Shown: positions 57,459 to 64,000 of the stretch, piece by piece | How positions within the stretch are numbered: position 1 is the first letter of the stretch | Layout: each line of letters opens with the position of its first letter | Assembly: GCA_903893315.1 (NCBI GenBank) | Contig: CAITLU010000036.1 | Coordinates: 124,001-188,000, forward strand | Direction of reading: 5' to 3' | Source of the DNA: an uncultured bacterium | GTDB lineage: Bacteria; Desulfobacterota; Binatia; UBA1149; CAITLU01 | Length of the DNA: 64,000 nt | Notes under the pieces: model-generated | The model's input: the letters and a program-made list of their open reading frames with translations, nothing else | Databases searched by the model: none | Told to the model about the DNA's origin: nothing | Made by a program: the position numbers and the translations under genes

Positions 57459-58520
57459 TCAGCCCGCAGGCACTTCTTCCTCTCCGGAGGTCCCGGCCAT
57501 GCCGGCGTGATCGGATTCGGAAGCGAGGATCGAATCATACCACCTGTAGACCCGCAACCCGCCTCCTCCCGAATCCATGTGTACGACCGCGCCGACGTGC
57601 GCCAGTTCGGTGCGTTCGTCGTCGGCGAGCACCCGTGCTTCGATCGTCATGTCGACTGGCGTCTTGGGCTCGCCGCCGATCGGTGAACCGGCCAGCAGAG
57701 CGCTGAGATCATCGGGAGTCTGAGCACCGCTACGGCGCTGTCGCGCGAGTTCCTCCGCGTCGTTGCGCCCCATACCTAACAGGGCCTGCATCACTGCCGG
57801 GGTGGCCGAGGCCGGGTTCACCTTCTTCTGGCCGTTGAAAACCGAAAAAATCTGACCGAGCCCAGGATATTCCTCGTTGCCGTAGAACAACTCGCGATCC
57901 ACCCCGCGCACCAGCAGTAACTCTTCGACCGTGTCGAAGTCGCCGTTCTTGGCACGATACGGGCGCGGAAGACTTTCGTAGTAGTCGCTCTCCGCGCCGT
58001 TCACGCCGTGCAGATCGTCCGGGTCACGCCAGTCCACAATCGAATCGGTTATCGTGTCGACAACGTCGCCGGACAATTGCAGGTTCGTCAAAAGCAGTCG
58101 CAACGTGGAATCGTCGACCGCATTCAGACCAATTTTCCCGCCCTCGTCCAGCACCCGTACCTGGTAGGCCTTGCCGTTGAATTCGGCCTTGACCCACTGC
58201 CCGTCACCCTGGGCGAGCGAGCGGACCGGATCGAGGTTCTGATCGTCCTCGGCCTTTTCGATCTGCTCGGCCTGTTCGCGGTTCGCCCGCAAGGCAAGAA
58301 TCGCTTCGCTGATGCCCGCCATGGCCAGATAGCGCGCCACCGTCCCCTCCTTGAAGTTACGGGTACTGGCGGCTTCGTCGCGCATCGCGCGCGCGAACTC
58401 GGCCGCCAATACCGCCAGCATCGCGAACGTCCAGACCACCAGAAGCAGGGCGACCCCGCGCTGGCCGCGGTGGCGCTCAGTCTTCGTCGTCGTCGTCCTC
58501 GTCTTCTTCGTCGTCATCAT
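57459..58520 (-). CDS. gspK: Type II secretion minor pseudopilin GspK
   Basis: About 353 residues from an ATG at 58520. The prepilin-like N-terminus is HRGQRG/VALLLVVWTFAMLAVLAAEFARAM; it lacks Glu at position 5, which is normal for GspK. SAM-like helical insertions are typical: LDEGGKIGLNAVDDSTLRLLL, TDSIVDWRDPDDLHGVNGAESDYYE, DTVEELLLVRGVDRELFYG and KVNPASATPAVMQALLGMG. GspK caps the pseudopilus tip with GspI and GspJ. The leader, if started at 58520 (MMTTKKTRTTTTKTER...), lies inside the repeat of an overlapping acidic ORF and has no clear ribosome binding site, so the true start is uncertain. The gene is followed by gspL after nine bases. Confidence 0.9.
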   Translation of the reverse strand: MMTTKKTRTTTTKTERHRGQRGVALLLVVWTFAMLAVLAAEFARAMRDEAASTRNFKEGTVARYLAMAGISEAILALRANREQAEQIEKAEDDQNLDPVRSLAQGDGQWVKAEFNGKAYQVRVLDEGGKIGLNAVDDSTLRLLLTNLQLSGDVVDTITDSIVDWRDPDDLHGVNGAESDYYESLPRPYRAKNGDFDTVEELLLVRGVDRELFYGNEEYPGLGQIFSVFNGQKKVNPASATPAVMQALLGMGRNDAEELARQRRSGAQTPDDLSALLAGSPIGGEPKTPVDMTIEARVLADDERTELAHVGAVVHMDSGGGGLRVYRWYDSILASESDHAGMAGTSGEEEVPAG

Positions 58521-58764
58521 CGTCGTCGTCGTCGTCGTCGAAATCATCGTCGTCGTCGAGATCGTCGTCGTCGAGATCATCGTCGTCGAGGTCGTCATCG
58601 AGATCGTCGTCTTCCTCGACCTCGTCGCCATCCTCGGCCTTTTTGTCCTTGCCCGGGCCGGCGGCCGCACACAGAAGCGACCAGTCTGCGCGGTATCTCG
58701 CTGCCGCCGCCGCGAGTTCTTCGTTCACCATCACGCTTTTCAAGACTCTTTCACTCGATTCCAT
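58477..58764 (-). CDS. Small extremely acidic protein inside the T2SS operon
   Basis: A 95-residue reading frame with an excellent ribosome binding site (GGAGAGGAG, six bases before the ATG at 58764). The first ~40 residues are ordinary (MESSERVLKSVMVNEELAAA, then YRADWSLLCAAAGPGKDKK), and the last ~50 are almost pure Asp/Glu with a few Leu/Phe (EDDDLDDDLDDDDLDDDD and similar). The codons GAC/GAT repeat over 58481-58640. It ends inside the proposed gspK start region in another frame. I do not know a family. It may bind divalent cations, or act as a secreted or regulatory tail. Its strong ribosome binding site and position suggest it is translated and may couple translation of gspK. Confidence 0.65.
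   Translation of the reverse strand: MESSERVLKSVMVNEELAAAAARYRADWSLLCAAAGPGKDKKAEDGDEVEEDDDLDDDLDDDDLDDDDLDDDDDFDDDDDDDDDDEEDEDDDDED
58481..58640. repeat. GAC/GAT simple-sequence region
   Basis: Imperfect trinucleotide repeat (gtc/atc/cgt on the plus strand). On the minus strand it encodes Asp runs in the acidic ORF and Thr/Met runs in the gspK frame. Prone to slippage. Confidence 0.85.
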
Positions 58765-58824
58765 CTGAACTCCTCTCCTGCTTCGTAGCCAATCATCACA
58801 TCACACCACGGCCGACCGCGGCCT

Positions 58825-59625
58825 TCACGGCTCCTCGGTCGTGGTGGTCGTTTCCTGCCCTGGTGGCGGCTTGGGCTTGAACCTGCCGCCACGCTTGACG
58901 CCCTTGAAATCTCCTGCAACGTCAGAGATCTGATTGAACGTGCCCACCAGGACCGGAGCCTCCTGGTACCAGGACGGCCCGGCCGCCACCGAAGGAGCCA
59001 CCTCTATTCGCACTACTGCCGGCAGCTGATCGTTCTCCGCAGCATCCCAGACGTCCAGCCACTCCTCGGTGTCGTCAACTTCGCGCCGGTAGCTCAACTT
59101 GAGCGAGTCAACGTCGAACAGCAACGTCGCCTCGGCACCCGCGGAAGGTCCTTCGTCCTTGCCCCGTCCATTGCCGCCGCGGTAGGCCTCGTAAGCCGGA
59201 GTCTCCGACATCTTGAGCGTGCCATCCTCGAACCAGTAACGAACGATCGCCATCCCGCTGGCGTCGGGCCTCTGCGGCGCCGACGTAACGAACTCGATCT
59301 GCTCGGAGTCCCCGAAAAAATACGGCTGAGGCTCCGACCCATCCTTGTCGCTGCCGAGCCCTTCCTGATTCGGCCTCGGCAACGAAATAGGCACCACCGA
59401 GGCAATCTGCCTGCTCATCAATTCGGTCGCCACCCTGAAGCGCCGTGATTGCTCGGTCACACGCTCGCCGGAACTCGCCGAACGCGCGCCGAGTACCAGG
59501 ACGCCGTAGATTGCAAGACACACCAGACTGAAAACGGCCATCGCCACCACCAGTTCCAGCAGCGTGAATCCGGCGCCGCCGGCCCTCGCGCGGCTCGCAC
59601 GCGGTGCTTCACCAAACACTCTCAC
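58825..59625 (-). CDS. gspJ: Type II secretion minor pseudopilin GspJ
   Basis: A 266-residue pseudopilin with the prepilin signature AGGAG/FTLLELVVAMAVFSLVCLAIYGV (G-F with E at position 5). The C-terminal domain contains RFRVATELMSRQIASVVPISLP, FFGDSEQIEFVTSAPQRPDASGMAIVRYW and LLFDVDSLKLSYRREVDD, matching GspJ. A Pro/Thr-rich tail ends the protein. The start overlaps the gspI stop by four bases. It precedes the acidic ORF and gspK. Confidence 0.92.
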   Translation of the reverse strand: MRVFGEAPRASRARAGGAGFTLLELVVAMAVFSLVCLAIYGVLVLGARSASSGERVTEQSRRFRVATELMSRQIASVVPISLPRPNQEGLGSDKDGSEPQPYFFGDSEQIEFVTSAPQRPDASGMAIVRYWFEDGTLKMSETPAYEAYRGGNGRGKDEGPSAGAEATLLFDVDSLKLSYRREVDDTEEWLDVWDAAENDQLPAVVRIEVAPSVAAGPSWYQEAPVLVGTFNQISDVAGDFKGVKRGGRFKPKPPPGQETTTTTEEP

Positions 59626-60095
59626 GAAGGCTTCTCACCGATGCGGGCGCTCTGTATGACAACGCTCTTCTCGCCGTGGGTGCCGAGCCAGCGCACCTCT
59701 GCCGAAAGTTGCCACAGGCCGAGTTCTCCTCCGGCATCGCGAAGCTTGTCCTTGCCCTGCTCTTCGAGTCCGAGAAGTTGCCGATCGATCGGCCGCGCCT
59801 CCAACGTCCAACTGAACTTTCCTTCGCTTCCGTTGCTCGTCTCCTCTTTCAGGAGAGATTTCCACATCACTCGATCAACCAGTGAACGCGCGAGCACCAG
59901 GGCTTTTGTCTGATTGTCGACTTCGCCGGCCAGTTTCATGCTGCCTGTGAATAGTTCGAGCGCGCCGACTATGCCGACTCCCATCACCGCCACCGCGACG
60001 GTCACTTCCAGCAGGGTGAAGCCGCGCCTGCGGCGCCCGCGGACCGACGTGGGCGTTCGCGGATGGCGAGCCGCCAGGTAACGCGACCAGATCAA
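59622..60095 (-). CDS. gspI: Type II secretion minor pseudopilin GspI
   Basis: A 157-residue pseudopilin: RRRRG/FTLLEVTVAVAVMGVGIVGALELF with a basic leader of about 25 residues. The rest contains NQTKALVLARSLVDRVMWKSLL and WQLSAEVRWLGTHGEKSVVIQSARIG, consistent with GspI. It is coupled by overlap with gspH upstream and gspJ downstream. GspI, J and K form the tip complex. Confidence 0.9.
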   Translation of the reverse strand: MIWSRYLAARHPRTPTSVRGRRRRGFTLLEVTVAVAVMGVGIVGALELFTGSMKLAGEVDNQTKALVLARSLVDRVMWKSLLKEETSNGSEGKFSWTLEARPIDRQLLGLEEQGKDKLRDAGGELGLWQLSAEVRWLGTHGEKSVVIQSARIGEKPS

Positions 60096-60586
60096 GAGTT
60101 GCCCTCGATGCGCACGCGGCCGATCAACGGGTCGAACACCAGGACGAATTGCTGGGAACCAGAGGCGGTATCGAAGCGGATCGTCACGCTGCCGCCGGAC
60201 GAAGCGCCGGTCGGATAGAACTCGAACACAATCTGATCGTCTCCGTCTCCGTCGCGGCCCCCCTTGATGTCGCCGAACTGGGCGAAGTCAGGCAGTGCAA
60301 AGCTGCTAGCGGCGCCTTCGACACCGAAGCGCCCATCTCGCTCCGAAATGACCAGACCGACTGGTCTGCGGGTTGTCACCGCGCGCGACGACGCCGCGCG
60401 CGCGACGCTGATGAACTCGCGCACCGTGCGACGCACCGCGCTCTGGCGCCATCCCGACACGACCGACGGCATCGTCAGCGCGGAAATCACGCCGATGATG
60501 ACGACGACGACGATGAGTTCGAGAAGCGTGAAGCCGCTGCGACTACGCCGCTCAGTCGAGATTCGAGATATCAGCGCCGTCTCCAT
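60092..60586 (-). CDS. gspH: Type II secretion minor pseudopilin GspH
   Basis: About 164 residues from the ATG at 60586: METALISRISTERRSRSG/FTLLELIVVVVIIGVISALTMPSVVSGWRQ. Then VREFISVARAASSRAVTTRRPVGLVIS and DQIVFEFYPTGASSGGSVTIRFD, typical of GspH. The start would overlap the end of gspG by 34 bases; an earlier ATG at 60640 also exists in frame. It links GspG to the tip. Confidence 0.9.
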   Translation of the reverse strand: METALISRISTERRSRSGFTLLELIVVVVIIGVISALTMPSVVSGWRQSAVRRTVREFISVARAASSRAVTTRRPVGLVISERDGRFGVEGAASSFALPDFAQFGDIKGGRDGDGDDQIVFEFYPTGASSGGSVTIRFDTASGSQQFVLVFDPLIGRVRIEGNS

Positions 60587-60992
60587 CGCCGCCCGGGCGT
60601 CCGTCGGCACCGTAGGAGAAAATCTCGTAGTCCCCGCCACCCTTCTGCGGTCCGCGATAGAGGTAGTCGTGGTTCCACGGATCCTTGGGAAGTTTCTTCA
60701 TGTACGGACCGTCCCACATGTCCATACCCGAAGGTGACTCCAGCAAAGCGTAGAGTCCCTCCTGGGAGTTCGGATAGCGGCCCGTGTCCAGAGCCAGAGC
60801 ATCGAGCGCAGTGGCCAGATTGGTGATCTGTACCTTGGCGGTCTTGACGCGGGCCTTGGCCGCCTGGCCGAAGAAGTTGGGCGCCACCAGCGCGGCCAGC
60901 AATCCGAGGATCACCATCACGACCAGCAGTTCGATCATCGTGAAACCGGCGCGCCGATCACGGCGGCGGCGTTCGTCTCTGTTGCAATCCAC
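60552..60992 (-). CDS. gspG: Type II secretion major pseudopilin GspG
   Basis: About 146 residues from a GTG at 60992 with GAGGAGG ten bases upstream. Leader DERRRRDRRAG/FTMIELLVVMVILGLLAALVAPNFFGQ, with E at position 5, then KVQITNLATALDALALDTGRYPNSQEGLYALLESP. The tail has YMKKLPKDPWNHDYLYRGPQKGGGDYEIFSYGADG, the calcium-binding loop region of GspG. It is the main pseudopilus subunit. An upstream in-frame start at 61112 would overlap gspF's stop and has no homology. Confidence 0.95.
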   Translation of the reverse strand: MDCNRDERRRRDRRAGFTMIELLVVMVILGLLAALVAPNFFGQAAKARVKTAKVQITNLATALDALALDTGRYPNSQEGLYALLESPSGMDMWDGPYMKKLPKDPWNHDYLYRGPQKGGGDYEIFSYGADGRPGGDGDGADISNLD

Positions 60993-61108
60993 TGTTCTCA
61001 AACCTCCTCGGTCAGTAGACGCCGACGCGCCCCAGCCCTTCACTCTCAGCCCGCAAATGAATCGTGCTGCCGCGGCCCGGCCCTGTGCACGAAATCCTTC
61101 ACCGACGT

Positions 61109-62344
61109 TCACACGACCATCTGATTGACGCTGAATACCGCCGACATCATCGCCCAGACGATGAAGCCGACGACCACACCCATGACCACCAGCACCAGCG
61201 GCCCCATCAGCGACATGACGCGCGCCACCGCATTGCTGACCTCGCGGTCGTAATGCTCGCTGACCACCAGCAACATATCGTCAAGACGGCCTGTTTCCTC
61301 GCCCACGCCCACCATCTGCAGCGCCAGCGGCGGAAAGACGCCGGACCTTTCCAACGGTCCAGACAAACCCTTGCCCTCGCTGACGTCGCGCTGCACCCCG
61401 GCCAGCGCCTGCGAAATGACGACGTTGGCAACCACCGAGCGAACGATCTCGAGAGCCTGGATCAGCGGCACGCCGCTCTTGAGCATGGTGCCGAGCGTGC
61501 GCGCAAAACGCGAGACCTGCAGTTTGCGCGTCAGATCGCCGAAAATCGGCGCAGCCAGCGAGAAGCGATCGAAGCGCCGCCTGCCCGCCTCGGTGGCGAG
61601 CCAGCGACGCATTCCTACGTACAGGCCGTAGCCGATGATCGCCATCACCCACCAATAGCTCTTGATGAAATTGCTCGCGCCCATCACCAGCCGCGTCGAA
61701 GTCGGCATGGCGGCGCCGAGATCTGCGAAGATCGACGCGAAGCGCGGCAGCACTACGGTGAGCATGATGGTGATGGCGGCACCCGCGGTCAGCGACAGAA
61801 CGAGCGGATAGACCATCGCCGACTTGATCTCGTCGCGGGTCTTCTCGGTGCGCTCCAGGTATTCGGCGAGACGCTCGAGCACCGTCTCGACGACACCGCC
61901 GGCCTCACCGGCGCGGATCATGTTGACGTAGATCGGCGGAAAAACTTTCGGGTACTCACCAAGGGCCTGCGACAGCGAGCGGCCCTCCTGCACACGTCCG
62001 AGCACCTGACGCACGATGCCTTCGAGTGTGGCGTTCTCGGTAAGCGAGGACAGGCTGGCCAGACTGCGGTCGAGCGGCATTCCGGCCTTGAGCAAAGTGG
62101 CCAACTCGCCGGTGAAGAGCATCAGGTCGCGGCCCTTCACCTTGCGTGCCCTCTTCCAGGGCGGCGTGAAGGAGAGCGAAAAGCGGCTCGACGCGGCGGC
62201 CTGCGCGGCGCCAGCCCGCACCGTCAGCGGGATCAGGCCCTGGCCACGCAGCGAAGCCACCACGGCGGCCTCGCCCGAAGCCTCCACGGTCCCTTCGACG
62301 ATGCGTCCTTCACGGGTGGTCGCCCGGTACGAGTACGATGTCAT
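61109..62344 (-). CDS. gspF: Type II secretion inner membrane platform protein GspF
   Basis: A 411-residue protein of the GspF/PilC type with two repeated domains and three helices. It starts TSYSYRATTREGRIVEGTVEASGEAAVVASLRGQGLIP. Domain 1 has MLFTGELATLLKAGMPLDRSLASLS, LGRVQEGRSLSQALGEYPKVFPPIYVNMIRAGEAGGVVETVLERLAEYLE. Domain 2 has VSRFARTLGTMLKSGVPLIQALEIV, VVANVVISQALAGVQRDVSEGKGLSGPLE. This is the first recognised gsp gene; gspE, its usual upstream neighbour, is missing here. Confidence 0.95.
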   Translation of the reverse strand: MTSYSYRATTREGRIVEGTVEASGEAAVVASLRGQGLIPLTVRAGAAQAAASSRFSLSFTPPWKRARKVKGRDLMLFTGELATLLKAGMPLDRSLASLSSLTENATLEGIVRQVLGRVQEGRSLSQALGEYPKVFPPIYVNMIRAGEAGGVVETVLERLAEYLERTEKTRDEIKSAMVYPLVLSLTAGAAITIMLTVVLPRFASIFADLGAAMPTSTRLVMGASNFIKSYWWVMAIIGYGLYVGMRRWLATEAGRRRFDRFSLAAPIFGDLTRKLQVSRFARTLGTMLKSGVPLIQALEIVRSVVANVVISQALAGVQRDVSEGKGLSGPLERSGVFPPLALQMVGVGEETGRLDDMLLVVSEHYDREVSNAVARVMSLMGPLVLVVMGVVVGFIVWAMMSAVFSVNQMVV

Positions 62345-62424
62345 GGCTGCCGGTCCGTCATTTCACTTGTCACTTATCACTGCCGCGCGTTCGCGCCACG
62401 GCGCCGCCGTTCCCGGGGCGCGCG

Positions 62425-63681
62425 TCATGGACGAACGCGTCCGCTAACAACTTCAACCACTTCACGCCACTGCTCTAAAAAACCTGCCGTGCAGTCCGCA
62501 ACGTTCGTATCCAGAACCACGGTCGCGCCCCCGCCAGAACCGCCGCGATGCGAGCGAGCCAGCATCTCCGACAAAGCCACGCTCAAAGCAGCAACGTCGC
62601 CGCCCGTTACCCGCCTGGCGTTAGGAGCCTGCTCCGCCAAAGCACCGACATCGCTGATCAGGCACGGCACGCCCAGCGCGCTCGCGAGCGGCAGGATGCC
62701 GCTCTGGGAAGCCCCGACGTAGGGCAGCACGAGAACTCCGGCGATGCTCACCAAGCGCACGAGTTCACTATCGTCAACGTATCGATTCAATAAAACAATC
62801 GACGGATCAGCGTTCACCGACGCAAGCACCCGGCGCCGGGCACTGCCGCGCAGGTAGCACTCACCGACCAAGGCCAGCCGCGCCGCATCGCCGGCGCCTC
62901 GAGGCCTCCGTTTCCAGGCCTCCAGCAAGACCTCAACCCCCTTGTACGACCTCAGATGTCCTGCCATCAGCACCAGCGGTGCGCCCACTGCCAATCCAAG
63001 ACGCGCCGCCGCCCAGGCCCGGCTCGCCTGCCATTGCGCGCCGAGATCCGCGGCGACAGCGCCGACATCTATCAGCGGCGGCAAGGCCACGGTCTCGACC
63101 CGAGCCCGGGGCAGCAAAGAGAGCACCTGGTCGGCCACCACGCGGCTGTGACAGACAATCAGCCCCGCACGCCCGAGAGTCATTCTGGCCAGAGCGCGCG
63201 CCAGCGGGAACCTCTCGTGGGGCAACAGGTTGTGACACACAATCGTGACCGAGGTGCGGGGCCGCGTTCCAAGCAACCAGGCCAGGGCCGGCGCGGCAAC
63301 CGGATGCCACCACTGCGCGACCACCCTGGCCGGATCCAGCCGCGCCAGAAGAGCCGCCGCTCGCCGCCAGCTGCGCGGATCCAAGGTGTCGAGCACGGCT
63401 TCAACACGCACCGGCATCTTCAGGTCCGCCGCCTGCGCCGCGACGCCGCGAGCATCTGGATTACTTGCCACTGCCTGCGCAGCGTTCTCACGCTGCGGCA
63501 CCGATGAATAATGAAGCGGTGAAGTTCCGGGAAAGCCGAAGCTCGGATACAGGCGTGAGTACGAAATTACCTGAGGACAGGATCCGTCGCGCAGCAGCGC
63601 TTCGACCAGACGCGCGCTGTGCGCCGCGATGCCGCCCCGCAGCGGCGCGATCGGCCCCACCAGCGCAAGGCGGCTGTTCAC
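62425..63681 (-). CDS. GT4-type glycosyltransferase
   Basis: A 418-residue GT-B glycosyltransferase. The N-terminal domain starts LALVGPIAPLRGGIAAHSARLVEAL and the C-terminal domain has APLVLMAGHLRSYKGVEVLLEAWKRR. The sugar-nucleotide motif is DDSELVRLVSIAGVLVLPYVGASQSGILPLASALGVPCLISD, similar to the E-X7-E region of GT4 enzymes. It transfers a sugar from a nucleotide donor; the acceptor is unknown, probably a cell-surface glycan. Start: GTG at 63681, overlapping the stop of the preceding TPR gene by four bases. Confidence 0.9.
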   Translation of the reverse strand: MNSRLALVGPIAPLRGGIAAHSARLVEALLRDGSCPQVISYSRLYPSFGFPGTSPLHYSSVPQRENAAQAVASNPDARGVAAQAADLKMPVRVEAVLDTLDPRSWRRAAALLARLDPARVVAQWWHPVAAPALAWLLGTRPRTSVTIVCHNLLPHERFPLARALARMTLGRAGLIVCHSRVVADQVLSLLPRARVETVALPPLIDVGAVAADLGAQWQASRAWAAARLGLAVGAPLVLMAGHLRSYKGVEVLLEAWKRRPRGAGDAARLALVGECYLRGSARRRVLASVNADPSIVLLNRYVDDSELVRLVSIAGVLVLPYVGASQSGILPLASALGVPCLISDVGALAEQAPNARRVTGGDVAALSVALSEMLARSHRGGSGGGATVVLDTNVADCTAGFLEQWREVVEVVSGRVRP

Positions 63682-64000
63682 TGCACGGTCTCGGCGGCAT
63701 CGCCGCGGCGCTCGTCGAGTTCACGAAGTCTGGCGCGCACTTCGACATCGAAGGGCGCAGCGGCAAGGTGGGCCGTGAGAATTTCGCGGGCACGCCCAAC
63801 GTCTCCCGCGGCGACCGCGAACTCGGCGCGCGCCAGCAGCGGCCAGTTGCGCTCACGATCCACACGCTGTGCCGCATCGAGACAGTAGTCAGCGACCCCG
63901 TCCAATCGCGCGCGGTGAGCGACATAGGCCAGCAAAGTCCAGCCGTCGGCGTAGTACGGATCAAGACCGCGTGCGCGCAGCGCGTGCCACAGCGCCAGAC
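63678..64000 (-). CDS. TPR-type protein, C-terminal fragment
   Basis: The reading frame runs in from beyond the right edge and ends at 63678. Visible sequence: ALWHALRARGLDPYYADGWTLLAYVAHRARLDGVADYCLDAAQRVDRERNWPLLARAEFAVAAGDVGRAREILTAHLAAAPFDVEVRARLRELDERRGD. These are two to three TPR helical pairs. It overlaps the glycosyltransferase gene, so it may belong to a glycan assembly operon (for example the tail of an O-antigen ligase- or glycan-polymerase-like protein), but the fragment does not decide. Confidence 0.65.
   Translation of the reverse strand, partial: LALWHALRARGLDPYYADGWTLLAYVAHRARLDGVADYCLDAAQRVDRERNWPLLARAEFAVAAGDVGRAREILTAHLAAAPFDVEVRARLRELDERRGDAAETVQ

Noticed and set aside
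58481-58640. CRISPR-like short repeats in the GAC/GAT tract
   Set aside because: Trinucleotide repeat with no spacers; it encodes Asp runs.
61064-62722. A 552-residue open frame on the plus strand opposite gspF and the glycosyltransferase
   Set aside because: Antisense to well-matched genes on the minus strand; composition is His/Arg-rich and without any family motif. High GC content makes such frames common.
1-64000. tRNA, rRNA or insertion sequence genes
   Set aside because: No cloverleaf-like segments, rRNA landmarks, transposase motifs or terminal inverted repeats were noticed by eye; a dedicated tRNA and IS scan would settle it.

Overview
The window is a gene-dense, GC-rich bacterial chromosome segment of about 60 genes with no tRNA, rRNA, CRISPR array or insertion sequence that I can see. 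The organism looks like a Gram-negative, diderm bacterium of deltaproteobacterial type (Myxococcota, Desulfobacterota, Binatota or a related uncultured lineage). Reasons: BamD, a lipoprotein-rich envelope gene set, a type II secretion operon, a CarD regulator, a DUF1844 protein, a hemA-hemC-cobA/hemD-hemB gene order, and a secreted protein that joins RCC1-like repeats to Myxococcus-type Cys-rich repeats. The lineage is inferred from gene content only.

Layout. 1-3366: end of an ArsA/ParA-like ATPase, an AlkP-superfamily lipoprotein, bamD and a tyrosine phosphatase. 3499-7804: a sulfur amino acid operon with a consensus promoter, a SAM (S-box) riboswitch and an intrinsic terminator, then a ThiF/MoeB-like E1, threonine synthase, a MoaD/ThiS-like sulfur carrier, CysM, a free NIL domain and a degenerate E1. 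This looks like a protein-thiocarboxylate route to cysteine or homocysteine, shut off by SAM. 7868-8640: crcB plus DUF190. 8739-11123 (minus): ECF sigma factor, zinc-finger anti-sigma factor, a secreted protein and a small membrane protein. 11195-13903: polA with an apparently dead proofreading domain. 14195-15946: the RCC1/Cys-rich secreted protein. 16116-20679: a Gld-type ABC transporter operon (ATPase, permease, GldG-like, DUF4340).

20735-31816 (minus): a probable long operon with mltD, siroheme dehydrogenase, a CcsA/HemX-like protein, hemA, hemC, cobA-hemD, hemB, a BepA-like M48 protease and hisC, covering tetrapyrrole synthesis from glutamyl-tRNA to uroporphyrinogen III and precorrin-2/siroheme. 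31902-36914: a family 5 solute-binding lipoprotein and two Dpp-type permeases on the plus strand, interrupted by a minus-strand YihY gene. 36943-44954 (minus): DUF1844, Do-type protease, PBP1b-like enzyme, TPR lipoprotein, tsaD, ksgA and mutM, mostly overlapping. 45139-46271: cysK and a small ORF. 46303-47596 (minus): carD and ispD with a terminator between them. 47806-51994 (minus): a ferredoxin fusion, two KAS III enzymes and pyrD.

52077-62344 (minus): a type II secretion operon (gspF, G, H, I, J, a small extremely acidic ORF, K, L, M, C, D) with no gspE, and no gspN or gspO, in the window. 62425-64000 (minus): a GT4 glycosyltransferase and the end of a TPR protein.

The strongest leads are: the riboswitch with mutually exclusive antiterminator and terminator, whose 3' arm holds the first gene's ribosome binding site; the thiocarboxylate operon with a masked carrier tail and no visible tail protease; the acidic ORF overlapping gspK; the ferredoxin-linker-domain fusion coupled to paired KAS III genes; and the Cys-rich repeat insert in the DUF1844 protein.
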